Part shown: one piece after another, positions 10,980 to 25,900 of the stretch
How the letters are laid out: every line of letters begins with the position of its first letter
Position numbering within the stretch: position 1 is the stretch's first letter
Source: Stieleria mannarensis
Lineage (GTDB): Bacteria > Planctomycetota > Planctomycetia > Pirellulales > Pirellulaceae
Reading direction: 5' to 3'
Length of the DNA: 64,000 bases
Assembly: GCF_014154935.1 (NCBI RefSeq)
Contig: NZ_JACEHH010000011.1
Location: forward strand, 1-64,000
Program-made: the position numbers and the translations under genes
Notes under the pieces: model-generated
The model's input: only the letters and a program-made list of their open reading frames with translations
Told to the model about the DNA's origin: nothing
Databases searched by the model: none

Positions 10980-13900
10980 CTAGATGGTCTTCAGGAATCT
11001 CAGTCCGAACCGACCGTAGTCTTGACCGTCGACGTCTCCGTCTCCGTCGCTGTCGAAGTCTCCGTTGTACAGCGTATCACCTGCGTTGCGTAGAAAAGTG
11101 AGTCCGAACCGTCCGTAGTCTTGCCCGTCGACGTCGGCATCACCATCGGAATCACCGAAAAAGCGAAAGAAGCGGTCCACATTCGAACTGTTGAACACGG
11201 TGTCGGCCCCCATCGAGACGCCTCCGGAAGCGAATTGAATCGCGGCGCCGTGGACGCGCAACTGGTACCTCCCGTCGCTGAGCGAGTTCCCCATCGGGCC
11301 CGCCCCCGCGCGTGAAACCGTGGATGAGCCGGCAAACGTCAGCGTCGCCACCGACTCGCCGGCCGTGTCCACGGTTGACACATCAACAACACCGACGTCA
11401 CTGCCCCGTGTGAGGTTGGTGAGTGTGAATGCCGATGCGAGTTGGGCGTGATCCACCAGGCCGTCGAATGTGAGCGTTAACGACGTGACTTGCGATCGGC
11501 TATTGTCACCTCCATTGATCTCCACCGACTTGACTTCGGGTAGATTCTGGACTTCAACTTCCAGTGTTTTTTCAAGCGTGTTGTCTGCCTGGTCCGTGAC
11601 TCGCATCCGCAATTGAAGCTGAGATTTCGCTTCAAAGTCCACGACCTGGCCGACTCGCAGGAACAGCTGATTGTTCACGATTTCGAAGGTGTCGTTGTCG
11701 TCGTCGCCTGCGCCGGCGACCAGCGCGAGCGTGTGACTGTCTTCCCAGGTAGAATCATCGACGACAATGTCGGAAACAAAACTGCGGGTTGCCGTGTCCA
11801 CGTTTTCCGGAATCCGGTTCGTGGGCAACGTCACATCGGCAGGCGGATGATTCGGCACGACGATGTAGGCGGGGAAATCCAGATTCAACGTCTGACCGGT
11901 GTAGGACTCACCCAGTAACTCGGCGACGTCTTGCTCGGTCGACTGATAGCCGGTGATGTTCACTCCATAACCGACGTGGAAGCCTTCCAAGAACAGATTC
12001 GCGATGATCGCGTTGAGCACCGAATTCGGATGGTAGCCATCGCTGACGTACGCGGCTTCCGGCGTCGTTCCGGCGGCGTTTGCAATCGATACGCCGCCGA
12101 CGTCAAACGTCATCACGGGCGCGGCATGAGTCCCGAACAGATCGATGTTCAGACGTTGCAGGTCAGCGAACACGGTATCGGCGGCGACCGCGGCATGCCG
12201 GATTTGCGCATTGAAAGTGTCGACCACCGCACCGACGGCCTCGCGTCGAGCATCCAGCGGAAAGGCCTGACGAATGCCGGGCGTCAGGCCGAGATCGACG
12301 ATGCCCGATACCACGACGGGGACGTCGGACGACGCCGAGCGGATCGCCGCGATCATGGTTTCGACGCGAATCACCGCCGCATCCACATAGTCGTCGATCT
12401 GCTGCGGTGTCCAGGTGCCGGCGTAAATGCCCTGGTAAGCCACACCGGCCGGCGAGAAATCGTTCTGCGCGACGGCAATCACGACGTGGTCGACGGCGCC
12501 AGATGTCACCTGTGCTGCCAAGGCGTTGTGGGCGTTGGCATCGATCAGGTCGGCCGTGGTCGCACCGGTTTGCGACCAATTGTACTCATATCCATCGCGG
12601 CGAATCCCCCCCCAAGCACCGTCGGTTCCGAAATGAATACCTCGGTACTGCGAAGCAATCTCGATCCAGTTGTGGGCGAAGTCATAGGTCTCGTGTTCGT
12701 ATTCGTCGGAAAGATCGTCGCCCAAAACTCCGAGTCCCCCGATCGCGCCCAGCAGTCCGACATCTACCGTGAGATCGTCGGAAATCGCGTCGAAGGAGAA
12801 TGGATTGGTCCGTCGCGTCAGCGGACTGACGTCGCTATCAGAATCGGCCGCGCCGGCATTGGGAACGGTCGGAGTCATTCCGTGCGCATCGACGACCGAA
12901 ACGTAGTAAACACCGGCCGTTGTTTCGGAGAACTCGTAGCGGCCGTTGACGTCCGTCAGGGCGGAATCGATTTCGACGTCATCGGCGGTGCCAAAGGTAT
13001 CGTCGGGTCCGAATCCGAACAGTTTGAGTGTGACGTTAGGAACCCCAGGCTCGCCGACATCCTGGACACCGTTGCCGTCAAGGTCCTGCCAGACGAAATT
13101 CCCGATCGAGGCCGTCGGCGGCAATTGAACGTCGACCTGAAAGTTGACCGATACGCTGGAGGTCGCGTCGCTGACCGTGACCGTGATCAACGACACACCG
13201 GCATCGCCGCCTGCCGTGATTTGCAATTCCGCAGCTTCGGCGGTTCCACCGATCACCAGCCCCGAATCGGGAACCGCGGTTTGGTTACTGGATGTCGCCG
13301 TCACGGTCAGCCCGCTTGCCGCGGTATCGATGTCGGCGATCTGCAAGGGGATCGGCACACCGGTCGCACCGGTGATCAGGACCTGATCGGGCACTCCCTG
13401 AATCGAGGGCGGGTCGTCGACCGCGGTCACAGTCACATCGATCTCAATCGTCGATGACGCCTCACCGTCGCTAACGGTGATCGTGACCACGCCATTTCCG
13501 TTCGCGTCATCGATCGGAGTGATCGTGACGGTCCGGCTGATTCCGCTGCCGGCCAAGACGATTCCCGCGGAATCGATCAGACTCGGGTTGTTCGAGGTTG
13601 CCGAAATCTGCAGGCCCTCCGCGCCGGATTCCTCGTCGTCAATTTCGAACAGCAACGGGGGCGTCGAACCGTCTTCGTCGATCGTTTGCGCAACGACCGG
13701 CGTGATCGTCGGCTTGTCGTTGACCGCCTGGAGTTCGATTTCGAACGTGGTGGACGTGGTCACCGACGGCAAAGCATCGTCCTTGACCCATGCCGTCACC
13801 GTGAGCGTCTCATCCACCGTTGCCACATTCGGAATCCAGCGAATGACACCGGTCGCGCTGTCGATCGTCATGCCGGCCGGTACCGATTCTGTTAGTCCAT

Positions 13901-16900
13901 ATTCCAGCAAATGATTTTCCGGATCCGACGCCGACAGGGCAATGACCAACTCATTGCCTTCGATCACCGACTGCGACGGCACGTCGACCAGGACCGGTCC
14001 CTGGTTCTCTCGGACAAAATCCAAGCCGGCGACCCCCGTTGCGGTGCCGTCGAGTTTGATACCGGCGGTGTCATGGATCGAGGCCGTGCCATCGATTGTC
14101 AACTTCACGCGGCGATCCGGCAGAAAACCGTCGACATCGATTCCCACTCGTACGATGGTTTCGCCCAACTTGTATCCGGGGGTCAATTCATAGATCACGT
14201 CGTCGCCGGTTCCGAAGGCGGCGTCCGCGCCCCAATCCCTCAGTTCGTAATTGCGGATGGCGGTCGCATCGATCGGGTTGACCGGCTCACTGAACTCGAT
14301 CTCCAGCTCATACGTGGTTCCACCGACGACAATCCCCGGAACGATGTCGGCACGCAGAACGACCGGAGGCGTGACATCCAAACTCGACCCCAGGAATTCG
14401 ATCGCGCCGATGTCTCCGAAGCCACTGACCGGCGTGAATTGCTCGCTCAAGTTGTCGACAATCTGCTGCACGTCATTGAGTCGGCCGACTTCCCATCGAA
14501 CTTCATCGCCATTGGAGAGACCTGTCGTGGGTGAAATCTCGTCGACGCCGCCGAGATAATCGAACGAGACGCGACCGTCGGCGAACAGTGTCACCGCAAA
14601 ATCGAGATCGTCGACCGATCCGTCGTCACGAACCAGACTTGCATCCCAACGGAACGTCACGCGATCGGGTCGTGAATCGTCGATGAAAATGTCGTCGTCG
14701 GGACCGCTGGTTCGCAGTGAGTCCCAGAAGGGGGTGATCCACGAATATTGCTTGAGCTTTGCTTCACTATTAGCCGCATCACCCAGCCATCCGGAGCTGC
14801 CAAAGCTTAGCATTCCGCGGGCTCCCACCTGCACCGTGGTGTGCTGGGTGTCATAAAGCGAGAACGGAAACGGAAGGGTATAGTCCCATGAAGCGGACCA
14901 CGAGTTCCAACCCTGAGCAACGCCGTTGGCAAGGTAAAATGCGTCCGTGTCGCTCGATTCAACCTCGTAGTTCACCGCGGTCGTCGGCGACAGCACGATC
15001 GAATCGGCGGCATCAAGATTTGCCGCTTGGTTGTACCCATCGATCAGCAGGTAATCCGTTCCATCACCCGCCGAAATGCCTACGGTCGGCGTCAAGTTTT
15101 GATTGCCCGTGCCGTAGTCAAAGCGGATCCGGCCGTCTTCGAAAAGCGTCGCAGAAAAGTTGATCGGGGAGGTGGTAGCGTAGGGTGACGCTTTCCAGCG
15201 AATCGTCCATTGACCAGAGACAGAGGAATCGACGAACACATCCGCGTCGGCTCCAACGGTCGTCAGGTCATCCCAGAACGGAGCGATCCGCACATCATCG
15301 ATCAGGGATGCGTCGCTATTGATGTAGTCTGGACCGACCGAGGTGTTGAAGTCGAGGAATCCATTGGTGGAAGCGGAGACTTCGGTGTAGGTCTGACCAA
15401 AAAACGGAAATGCGAATGGGAGTGTTAAGACCCGCGTTTCTTCATCGGACTTCAGGTCCAATCCGACCCTCGTCTCGGGAAACGCCCCCGCCGCCTCGAC
15501 GGTGGCTGAATAGGTCGCGGGCGAGACCGTCCACAACAGCGAATCAACGTTGGTGAGCGAGTCTTGTGTGTCGTGCGACGGAGCCATGTGAACCCGTCCA
15601 GTTCCGTCGGAGATCCCGACGGTCGGCGTCAGGGCGATGTTTCCGCCTCCGTAGTCGAAACGGAATGATCCGGCGTCCGTCAGTGTCACGGTGAAATGGA
15701 CGGGCGAGCCGGAGACGACGTGCGTCGCGTCCCAGCGGATCGCGACTTCGCCGCTGACCGTGGTATCGACGTAGATGTCGTCGCCGGAACCGGTGGTCGT
15801 CAGGTCGTCCCACAGCGGCGCAATCCTGGCCGCCGCCCCCAATGCAGCCGCCGAGTTATTCGCACCTGCGGCATCGGCGTTTCCGCCGAATTGCAAGAAT
15901 CCGTTCGAAGAAACCGTAACGGTAGAATAGGGCGTGCCGTAAAATTCGAACGCGAACGGCAACGCCAGATCCCACGACGCGTCATCCGCCTTCCACCCTT
16001 GAGCCACGCCGGCGGCGCGGGGGACATACACTTCCGACAACACCGAATCGGAAAGATAAATCGTTGCGCCGGCATCGTCGGCGACCGGATCGTTGACGTC
16101 CGGCGCATCGAACAGATCGATCCGACGGCCCAATCCCGAACCGGCGTCGATGGCGGGAGAGTTCTTACTGATGTAAAAATTGTCATCGCTCCCGTAGTCG
16201 ACGAGTCCGTTGACGTCATATCCGAGTACGTCGTCGGCACCATCGGGATCGACAAACAACGGATCTCCGAGTCGAGAATTCGAATCGTGATTTGCGATCG
16301 GCTGCCAAGTTGCAAGCGTGTCATAGACCGTGCCGCCCCAGTCGATGACGGATGCCTGGGCGCCGTTGAGATGGTAAAGGTTGAAATCGCTTTCGAACTG
16401 TGATTGCGACACCGCATCGACACTGATCGCACTGCCTTGCTTAACTTCGATCAAATTGTTCTGAAGTCGTTTGCCGCGATTGGTGATCACCACCGCATCG
16501 CCGATCGGTTGAATGATCGTGTTGTTGATCAAATCGCTATCGGCGGACGAACTGTCGTAGCGAACGGCGACGTCTCGGTTGTCATAAATCAGATTGTGCG
16601 ATACCTCTCCGGCGAAGCTGCTTTGCGTGTCGATCCCGATATCGTTGGAATAGATGCGATTTTGCCGGACCAGGCTTTCCCACTGCGGCCTGACCCCCGT
16701 ACCGTTTGCATAAACCCGATTGCCCAGCGCCGATCCGTATTCGAGATCGATGCCGATCTCGTTTCCGTAGGAGATGTTATCGGTCACCGTGGTGTTGTAT
16801 CCGCCGGCAATTCCGATTCCGCTGAGATGTCCGAAGACCATGTTGCCTTCGACGATCACGGTGCCGTTGGCGTCAATCCCGTCGGCGTTTGAATAGATAA

Positions 16901-19900
16901 GATTATCGGCGATGTAGATGTCAGCGTCCTGCTCGCCCTGCACCGAAAGACCGAAGCCGGCGTGACCAAAGAACTCGCTGCCGGTGATGTCGGCCGACGA
17001 TCGATCGACACGTAGTCCGTTCTGGTTGTCGCGAACAACGCTGGCGGATACCAACAACCTACCATTGAAGCGATTCCATTGGCCGGCGTTGGTATTGCCG
17101 AAGACCTCGACTCGCTCGAGCAGAACATTTTCGCTGTCGGCGTATTCCGCCGCATGGATTCCGAAATGTCCCCCCGTCAATTCGACGTCGCGAATCGTGA
17201 CATCGTCCGCACCCTCGAAGTTCATGACATTGTTCAGCACTCCGCTGCTCGGATTTCCGCGATCCAGGATGGTTCGCGATCCGCCGGTCGCCCCCTGAAT
17301 CGTCACGCCGGAATCGTCGGCGAAGAACTGCACCGAATCCAATAACGCGTACGTGCCGGTATCGACGTACACGGTGTCGCCGGGGCCCAGTTCGTAGATT
17401 CCTAGCAACGCCGTCAGATCCGCCATCGGTGTCATCGGCGTTTTGCCGTCGTGGGCATTATCCCCGGGGGCCGATGTGTACTGATTGTCCCCCAGGTCTA
17501 CGTCGTCCGCAAGATTCACGTAGTAGCTGGTACCGGCCGGCGCGATCGTCAATGCGGTGTCCGAAATGTCTGCGAGGTCGCCGGATGTTCGGGCGCGGAC
17601 CAGGGCTGTCGCACCGAGCGTTTGCATCGATTCCGGGATCACCCACTCATAGCGTGCCGCCCCACGATGATCGACCGGGACGTCCGTCGCCACCGTGGTC
17701 CACGTCGCGCCGGAATCGATCGAGACATCCAGGTCAATCATGGGATCGTTGACGCCGAGCTGATCGACGGCTGTGATTTCCACACCGGAAAGGATCGAGG
17801 AGCGAGCCACGGTGCTGAGTTCCAACTGGATGCCCGCCCCGCCGTTCGCTGTCACCGGGATCGTCTGGGCGTAAGCCTTGTCCCGGTCCCCCGCGGCGAC
17901 GAAGATGTCGAAGTCGTCCATCACCAGTTGGCCTTGAAGCAAAACATCCATGATCCGCGCAGTCGCGTAGTTGTAGGTCGGCTCGACGAAGTGAAGCGTG
18001 ACTTCGTAGTCCCCGTCGGGCACCGGGAATTCGTACGACAACCCGACGCCGTGCTGGGCGTTGTGTTGATAGACCGCCTCGGGGGCCGGATGGGTGACGC
18101 CGGACAGGTCGATCGGATCACTGTTCAATCCCGTCGCGCCCGCCGAGGCTTGAAAGTGATCCTCGGACCAGCCGTTGATCCCTTCGCCGCCGGCATTCAT
18201 CGCCATCAACCAGCGCGTCGTCGTCAACCCCGATGAACTGACGATGATCGTTTCGGTGTCGCCCACACGCAGTTTTTCCAGCCCATCGGGATAGTCGACG
18301 TAAAGCTGACGCGTCGGGCTGGTGGCCGCCTCCATCGTCCCGCCGTACCCGCCCACGTTCGTCCGACCGCCATTGGGGTACGGCTCGGCGACGAAGTGGC
18401 TGAGCGGATGGCCAGCGTCGACGGCAGGGGACGTCGGCAGAAGATGCAAATCATCATCGCCGGCACCATCGCCGCCCAACCGTTGCAAACGAACCGCGTC
18501 GGCCGAAACCGCGCGGTTGTTGCCGGGCGTCAAATCGCTCAAGTTCACGCGAAGTTCGTTGCCGGTCGTCGTTAAGAATCCGACGGGGAACCAATGCACG
18601 CCGTCGGCGGCAAAGGTGCCTGCCGTTTCACTCGGCTTGCGATACTGTGAAACATCCCGAGCGAGCGTCGGCAACCCCAGCGTCGGGTCCAGCACCTGGT
18701 ACCTTGCCTGCGTTTCGTAAACGTAGTCTCGCTCCGCCCACGTCACCGCGACGGCATACGTCGCGCCCGGTTCCAGGCCCGTGAACTGCCACGTCGCGGT
18801 ATCGGTTTCCGTCCCATCGGCGACCAGATGTCCGGATTGATAGCTGGTTTCGCTGCCGGCAGTCCACCCTCCCGTCGTCGAAAATCCCAGGTCCGCGTTG
18901 TCGACGATGATCGCCGTGCCGATCGCGGTCGAGTCGAACCCGCGGCGATCATCTCCGCCGTCAATGTCGACGAACTGCGGATCGCCGACGTGCGAGTGGG
19001 TGTCAAACAGCAAGGTCGCTGCCCAAGTCGACAGATCGTTGAACGGCACACCGCCCCAGTCCGAGATTGCGCTGCCTGGCCCGAGATCGAAAAGGTTGTA
19101 ATCGCTATGGAACCGTTCCTGGGACGAGGCCTCGACCGCATACGCGATGCCCGATCCAATCACAAAGATGTTGTTGAAGAACAGGATTTCGTTTGACGTG
19201 GAAATCGTGACGGCAGCGCCGCTCGTTTGAATGAACGTGTTATTGACGACGTCGATTTCCTGGCCGCTACTGCCGCCGCTCAAATTCACCGCCAGCGTGT
19301 TGCCGTCGAAACGATTGTTTGTAATCGATCCATAAAACTGAGAATGGGAATCAAGCCCCGTGACATTGTCGTTGACGCGGTTTCCGGCCACGACCACCTC
19401 CCACCTCGGTCGAATCCCGACCGTGTTCTTATACACATGATTGCCACGCACCAACGCATTCGATTCGGCATCGATGCCGACCGCGTTTTGGAACACCGTG
19501 TTCCCAATGACTTCGGCCGTCGTGACATCGATCCCCATCCCGTCGAAGTGGCCGTAGACCGTATTCGCCTCCAGCCGCACTGCTTGTGGATCCGAGTAAT
19601 AACCCGACCCCGCGATCCCATGTCGGTTGGCATAAACCAAATTCTCGCTGACCGTGATCGCTTCGCCGTTGCTATCGACATTGATCCCGTTACTTGAATG
19701 GCCGAAGACTCGGTTGCCTCGAACGGTCGCCTCGGAACGATAGACGTAAACGCCGTGCGACTGATCAAACACCGTGCTGTCGATTAATTCCAGTCCGTGG
19801 TTGGCGTTGTACCAATAGACCCCATAATCTTTGTTGCCAAAGATTTGCAGGTTCTGCAGTCGGACGTTTTCGCTGATCATGTTGGCCGCGGCCGACACTC

Positions 19901-22900
19901 CGGCGTCCCCGCCGGTGATCACCAGGTCGGAGATCGTGACGTCGTCACCGCCGACAAACTCGAACACATTCTGTGTCTCTGTTCCGCGGTTGATGATCGC
20001 TTGACCGCCGCCTGTCGGGCCCTGGACAAAAACGCCGCTGTCATCGGGAGTGATGCGGACGGTGCTGGGCATGGCATAATTGCCGACATCGACGAACACC
20101 GTGTCGCCGGGTCCCAAATCGTAGGTTCGCAGCAACGACGCGAGATCGGACATCGGCGTGGCTGGCGTCTTGCCGTCATTGGCGTTATTGCCCGCCGCCG
20201 TCGTGTACTGATTGTCACCGAAGTCTTGGTCGTCGGCGATGTTGACGAAGTACTGGTTGCCGGCCGGAGCAATCGTAAAGGGAGAGTCGGAAACATCGTC
20301 GACGTTCCCGGATGTCGTCGCGCGGATCAAGGCCGTCGCACCGACCGTTTGCAGCGACGCATCAATCGTCCAATCGAAGCGGGCCGTGCCACGTCGATCC
20401 AGGCTGACGTCGGTCGCCAACGTGCTCCATGTCGCGCCCGCATCGGTCGACACTTGCAGATCGATCAGCGGGTCGTTCACTCCCTGCGGATCTGCCGTCG
20501 TGATCTCGACTCCCGAAAGAATCGCCGCATTGGTCACGCTTGCGATGTCGAGCCGAATGCCTGAGCCTCCGGTCGCCGTGACGGAAACGGTTTGCGTGTA
20601 AGCCTTGTACCGGGCACCGGTCAACGCAAACAGATCCAAGTCGTCGATCGCCAGTTCGCCTTGGAAAGACACGTCCATCACGCGGCCGCCCGGGTAGGCG
20701 TACTGCGGCTCGGCAAAGTGCAGCGTGACCTCGTAGTTGCCGTCCGGCACGGGAAACGCGTACGATAGGCCGGCATTGCTTTGGATCGACTGTTGGTACA
20801 CCGCTTCGGGTGCCGGATGCGTCACCGACGACAGGTCGACCGGATCCGTTCGATTGACATGCCCACCGTTGCTTGTCTCGAATCGATCTTCCGTCCACCG
20901 ACCGACGCTGTCGCCGCCCGTGTTCATCGTCAACAACCAACGCGTGCTCGTCAGTCCCGACGATCCGACGACGATGGTTTCGGTGTCGCCGGCGCGGAGC
21001 TTTTCCAAGCCGTTGGGATAATCGACGTGCAGCACCCGCGTCGGACTGGTCGTCGCTTCGGCCGTTCCACCGTAACCACCGACGTTGATACGGTCGCCGT
21101 TGGGATAACGCTCCAGAATCGTATGACTGGTCGGATCGCCCGCATCGATCGCGGGTGACGACGCCAGCAGGTGGAAGTCGTCGTCCACCGCTCCGTCACC
21201 GACGATCCGCTGCAAACGAACCGCATCGGCCGACACCGGTCGGAACCCCGTGTTGAAGTCGTCCAGCAGGACCTGCAATTCGCTGCCGCCCGCCGTGACG
21301 AAGCCCAATGGCAACCAATGAACGCCGTCGGCCGCAAACGTCCCTGCCGTTTCACTCGGCTTGACGTATTGCGAGACGATCCGCCCGTGAATCGGCAGTC
21401 CGATCGTCGGATCGACGACGCGGTAGCGGGCTTGGGTCTCGAATTGATAGTTGATTTCGCCCCATGTCACCGACACAGCGTACGTCGCGTTCGGTTCCAG
21501 TCCCGTGAATTGCCAACTCGCGACATCCTCTGGCGAGTTACTCCCCACGACGTGTCCGGAATCGTAGCTCGGATGCGACTCCGGTGACCACGTCCCCGTC
21601 GTCGAAAAACCCGCCTCGCCGTTGTCGACGATGATCGCCGCGCCGATCGGTGAAGGGTCAAAGCCGAAAACGTTATCCGCCCCATCGACGTCTGTGAACT
21701 GCGGATCACCAAGTTGCGAATGGGTGTCAAAGCCCAGTGTGCCCGCCCAGACCGCTAGGTCGTCATAAGCCACTCCGGCCCAGTCGGCGACGCCGGCGGT
21801 CGGCCCAAGATCGAACAGGTTGTAGTCGCTGTGGAACTGCTCTTGGGCGATGCTTTCGACCGCGTAGGCTTTCCCGGCGTCGACCACGAAAAGGTTGTTG
21901 ATGAAACGCGTCTGCGCGGCACCTTCGGCGGCGACCGCGTCCCCGGTCGCTTGCACGAACGTGTTATTTTGGATTTCCACGACGTCGCTGCCGCTGCCGT
22001 TCTGGTCAAGTCGGATCGCAAGGCCATTGTTGTCAAAGACGTTGTTAGAAATGGAACCGTAGAACTGATTGTACGAATCTAATCCGGTCACGTTGCCGTT
22101 GATTCGGTTGCCACTGACAACGCTATCCCATCGTGGTTCGATGCCGGTCGTGTTTTCGTAAACATGATTGTCGCGCACGACGGTGCGGGAATCAGCCTGG
22201 ATCCCGGCCCGGTTTTGGAAAACCGTGTTTCCAACGGCTTCGGCATTGATCAGGTAGATCCCGTATGTATCGAAATGGCCGTGAACTGTGTTGCCCTCGA
22301 TCAACAGCAGATCGGAATCCGAGAAGTTGCCGATCCCATGGATCCCGAGCGAGTTGGCGTACACGGTGTTCTCGGCGATCACGATCGGATCCAACAGGGT
22401 CTCGACCCAGATGCCCCTGCCGGTATGATCGAACAAGCGATTGCCGCGAATCGTGGCCGCCGTTCGGTACACGTAAATGCCGTGCTGCTGTTCAAACACC
22501 TCGCTGTTGATCAGTTTCAGGTTGTCATTGTGTTGATGCCAATAGACGCCGTAGCGATCATTTTCGTAGACCTGCAGGTTCTGCAGTCGAACGTTTTCGC
22601 TGTTCGAACCGCTGGAAGCGAACAGCCCATTCTCCCCGCCGGTGATCGCAAGATCGGCGATGACGATGTCGTCGACACCGGCAAACTCGATCACGTTTTC
22701 CGACGTGTTGCCGCGGTCCAAGATCGCGCGACCTCCGCCGGTCGGCCCCTGAATCTGAACACCGGAATCATTGTCGGTGATCGAAAGGGTTGTCGACAGC
22801 AAGTACTCACCGGTATCGACGTAGATGATGTCTCCTGGGCCAAGGTCATAAGTATCGAGCACACTTTGAACGGTCGCCTTGGGTGCATCGGGCGACAGTC

Positions 22901-25900
22901 CGCTGTTGGCGTTGTCACCCGGGGCGGTCGTGTACTGGTCGCCCGCCAGAATCGCATCGTTGACATAGTACGCCGAAACCACGCCGCTTAATTCGAACGA
23001 CTGATTGGAAACGTCAAATCCGCCATCGCCCCGCGTGACGCGGATCAGGTAGTCGCCCGGCGGTATCGATTCCGGGACCAGCCACCCAAACTCGCCGTCG
23101 TTGGCAGTATCATCGGCAATCACCACATCGGACACGAACGAACCGGCCTGCTCGTGTCCGAGTTCGATATCGACGGTCGAATCAAATGCGTGCGACCGCC
23201 AGCGAATCTCAAAGGTCTGGTTCGCGGGCCACGCTTCCCCTCCATCGGGACTGATCACAAGCACGTAGGTCACCGGACTTCGCGATGCCTGGGCGGTGTT
23301 TCCGTAGGCCCCCAAATTGATAAAGTTCCCGTTCGGCGCCGGTTCGGCCGCAAAGGGAGAGGCATCGTCACCACGGTCGATGCCGGGCGACGTCTCGGCA
23401 TCCGTGACCAGCGACGACGTGAGCCGAACGGGCATTCCCGTCTGAACGTCCTCAACAGGAACGTTGTCGCCGCCGTGCAGACTGCCGTATTCGCTCTTCA
23501 GGTGGAAATCGTCATCGCCGCCGTCGGACACCGCAAGGACGTAACCCAGGACTCCGTCGCCCCCATCGACATCGACGAACAGTGGGTCTTGCGACAGACT
23601 TCCACCGTCGGTGGACGTGGCGAACTGCCACGCATTCAGGCTCGGCCGTGAGATATTCTGCCAAAGACCAATGTTTCCCTGCCCCGTGGCGTGAAGAAGA
23701 TTGAAGTCGCTGGAAAACCCTGATTGGCTGTTCGAATCGACGGAAATCGCGTCGCCGCCGTCGACCCAGATGATGTTGTTCCGCAACGAAATGTCGCTGC
23801 TGTTGACCAGACGCACGCCGTCGCCCGTCGGCTGGTAGATCGTGTTGTTGGTCAGGCTCGCCCCACGACCGTAGTCCAGCAGCACACTCTGTTGGGTGTT
23901 CGCGTAGATCACATTATTGGCGATCGAACCGCTGAACCATGTCCCGTCAGCGATCCCGACATCATTGCTGTAGATCCGGTTGCCCACTACTTCAGCGTCC
24001 CATTCCGGCGAGACGCCGAATTCGTTCCCGTAGACTCTGTTTTCAACCGCACGCCCGCCACTGTCCACGCGGATGCCGGTCCGGTTTCGAGAGACCACAT
24101 TGTGAATGATCTCGTCTTCAGACCGGATGCCATCACCATTGCCGTGTCCGGAAACCACGTTGCCGACCACATCGGCGCCATCGGAGAGAATGCCGCTGCG
24201 TTGGTTGTCACGGACGATGTTGGCCCGGCCCAACGACAGATCGGCGTGTCCGATCATCGATGCCATCGTGCTATTGGTGGACAACCAGATTCCATGACCG
24301 TCGTTCTGTTCAACGCGGTTCGCTTCGACGACGATCGGTCCTGATCGCGAGATGTAAATGCCGTCGGAACCATTTCCGATCGCGACGCTATCGCTCAAAC
24401 GCTCGAGCGTTCCGTTTGAATCGACGGCACGGCCCGAGTTGTTATTCGCGTGAAGAAACTCCAGGAAACGAACACTGGAGGAGGAATCGATTTGGATGCC
24501 GTCTTCGTCGTGCCCGGAGACCGACAGGTGAGACGCCGCAAAATTCTGGCTGTCGTTTCCGACCAAAACGCCGTATTGGGCATCGTCCAGAACGAGATGC
24601 GCGAGCGTCACACCGTCAGAATCATTCAGCTCGATCAGGGGTGCCGTTGTCTGTGGATCGGCATGGCGAATTTGAGCGTTCCGGTTGGCATCGGTCGGCC
24701 CGGTGAACACGAATCCGGCATCATCGGATCGTCCGCCGGAATCCGACAGGTACAACGGATCGAACGACAGGTAGTCTCCGGTGTCAACGAACAACGTGTC
24801 GCCGGCACCGAGTTCATACGTTCGCAGTAAGTTGGCCGGTAACGGCTTGGGCGTTTCCGGCGTCCGACCGGTAAAGCGGTTTGATCCCGGGGCGGTCGTG
24901 TATTCGTCGTTGTCGCCGACGGTTGGATCATTGACGTAAAAGACCTCTCCCTGCTCGGGAATCGAACTCGTCTCCGCACTGCGATCGAACACGATCGGAT
25001 CGTCCGCGAGCGAAACGTGGATCCGCAGGTTGTGCAACCCGTACCCGATGCCCGGCGTATCGGCGGGCGTCCAGTCGAAACGACCGTCGTCGTTGGTTAC
25101 TTCGACGATGTTGGCAAGAAACTCCGGCCCCGCCGCACCGTCTTGATAAAGATCAATCCGAACCGGCGAGTTGGCGGCATTGTTGTAGGTGTCCCAACGG
25201 ATCAGATGCGGAGCGTCGCGGAGCAGATCGACGTACAAGTCGGGTGATCGAAGCGAGAGACGTGGTTTTGCAGGCACATCGTCAAACGGCGTGTTGCCGA
25301 CCGCACCCCGGTCCGGTGATTCGCTCTCCGGGACGAGATACAGGAACGCATGGTCCAGATGGGCACCGTTGGTCGTCCCCGAGACTCGCGTGGCGGTGTA
25401 TTCAAATTCGATCTGACGCGTCCCGACCGGAAGGTTGACATCGTCGCCGACAAGGGCCCAGCGGGTCGCCGTGGCACTCGGAAAGGTTTCGACGGTCGAA
25501 AGCAGTGTGCCTCCGTTTCCGAAGAACCGAACAGTCAACTGGCCCCGATCGGGATCGGCCACTTCCGAACGCATTCGGCCTCCGAACGCGACACGCAAGT
25601 CGCTTGAATCGAGACTCGCCGCGTCGTATCCGGCGGCAAGCAAGTCGACGGTCTGCTTGACAAAACCGACCGGTACCGCCCCGGCACTAAAGACATTGAC
25701 TCCCGAGAACGCTCCCGCCGCGAAATTTGGATCCGCGTTCGCTTGCGTGTTACCCTGCCAGCCGCTCAGCCCGTTTTCGAAGTCGCCGTTTTGAAGTCGG
25801 TTCACGTAGCCGTTGAACCTTGACTCGTCGGCGATCGGGTCGGCCGCATCGACCGTCGGACTCGTCAGTCGCTGACCTGCCAAGGGCGCATTGACGTCGA

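Noticed and set aside
11931-13457. 508-residue plus-strand open frame, and many other long frames opposite the giant gene
   Set aside because: They are antisense shadows of a high-GC coding frame: Arg/Asp-rich, no start signals, no family motifs, and the minus-strand frame is continuous with recognisable domains.
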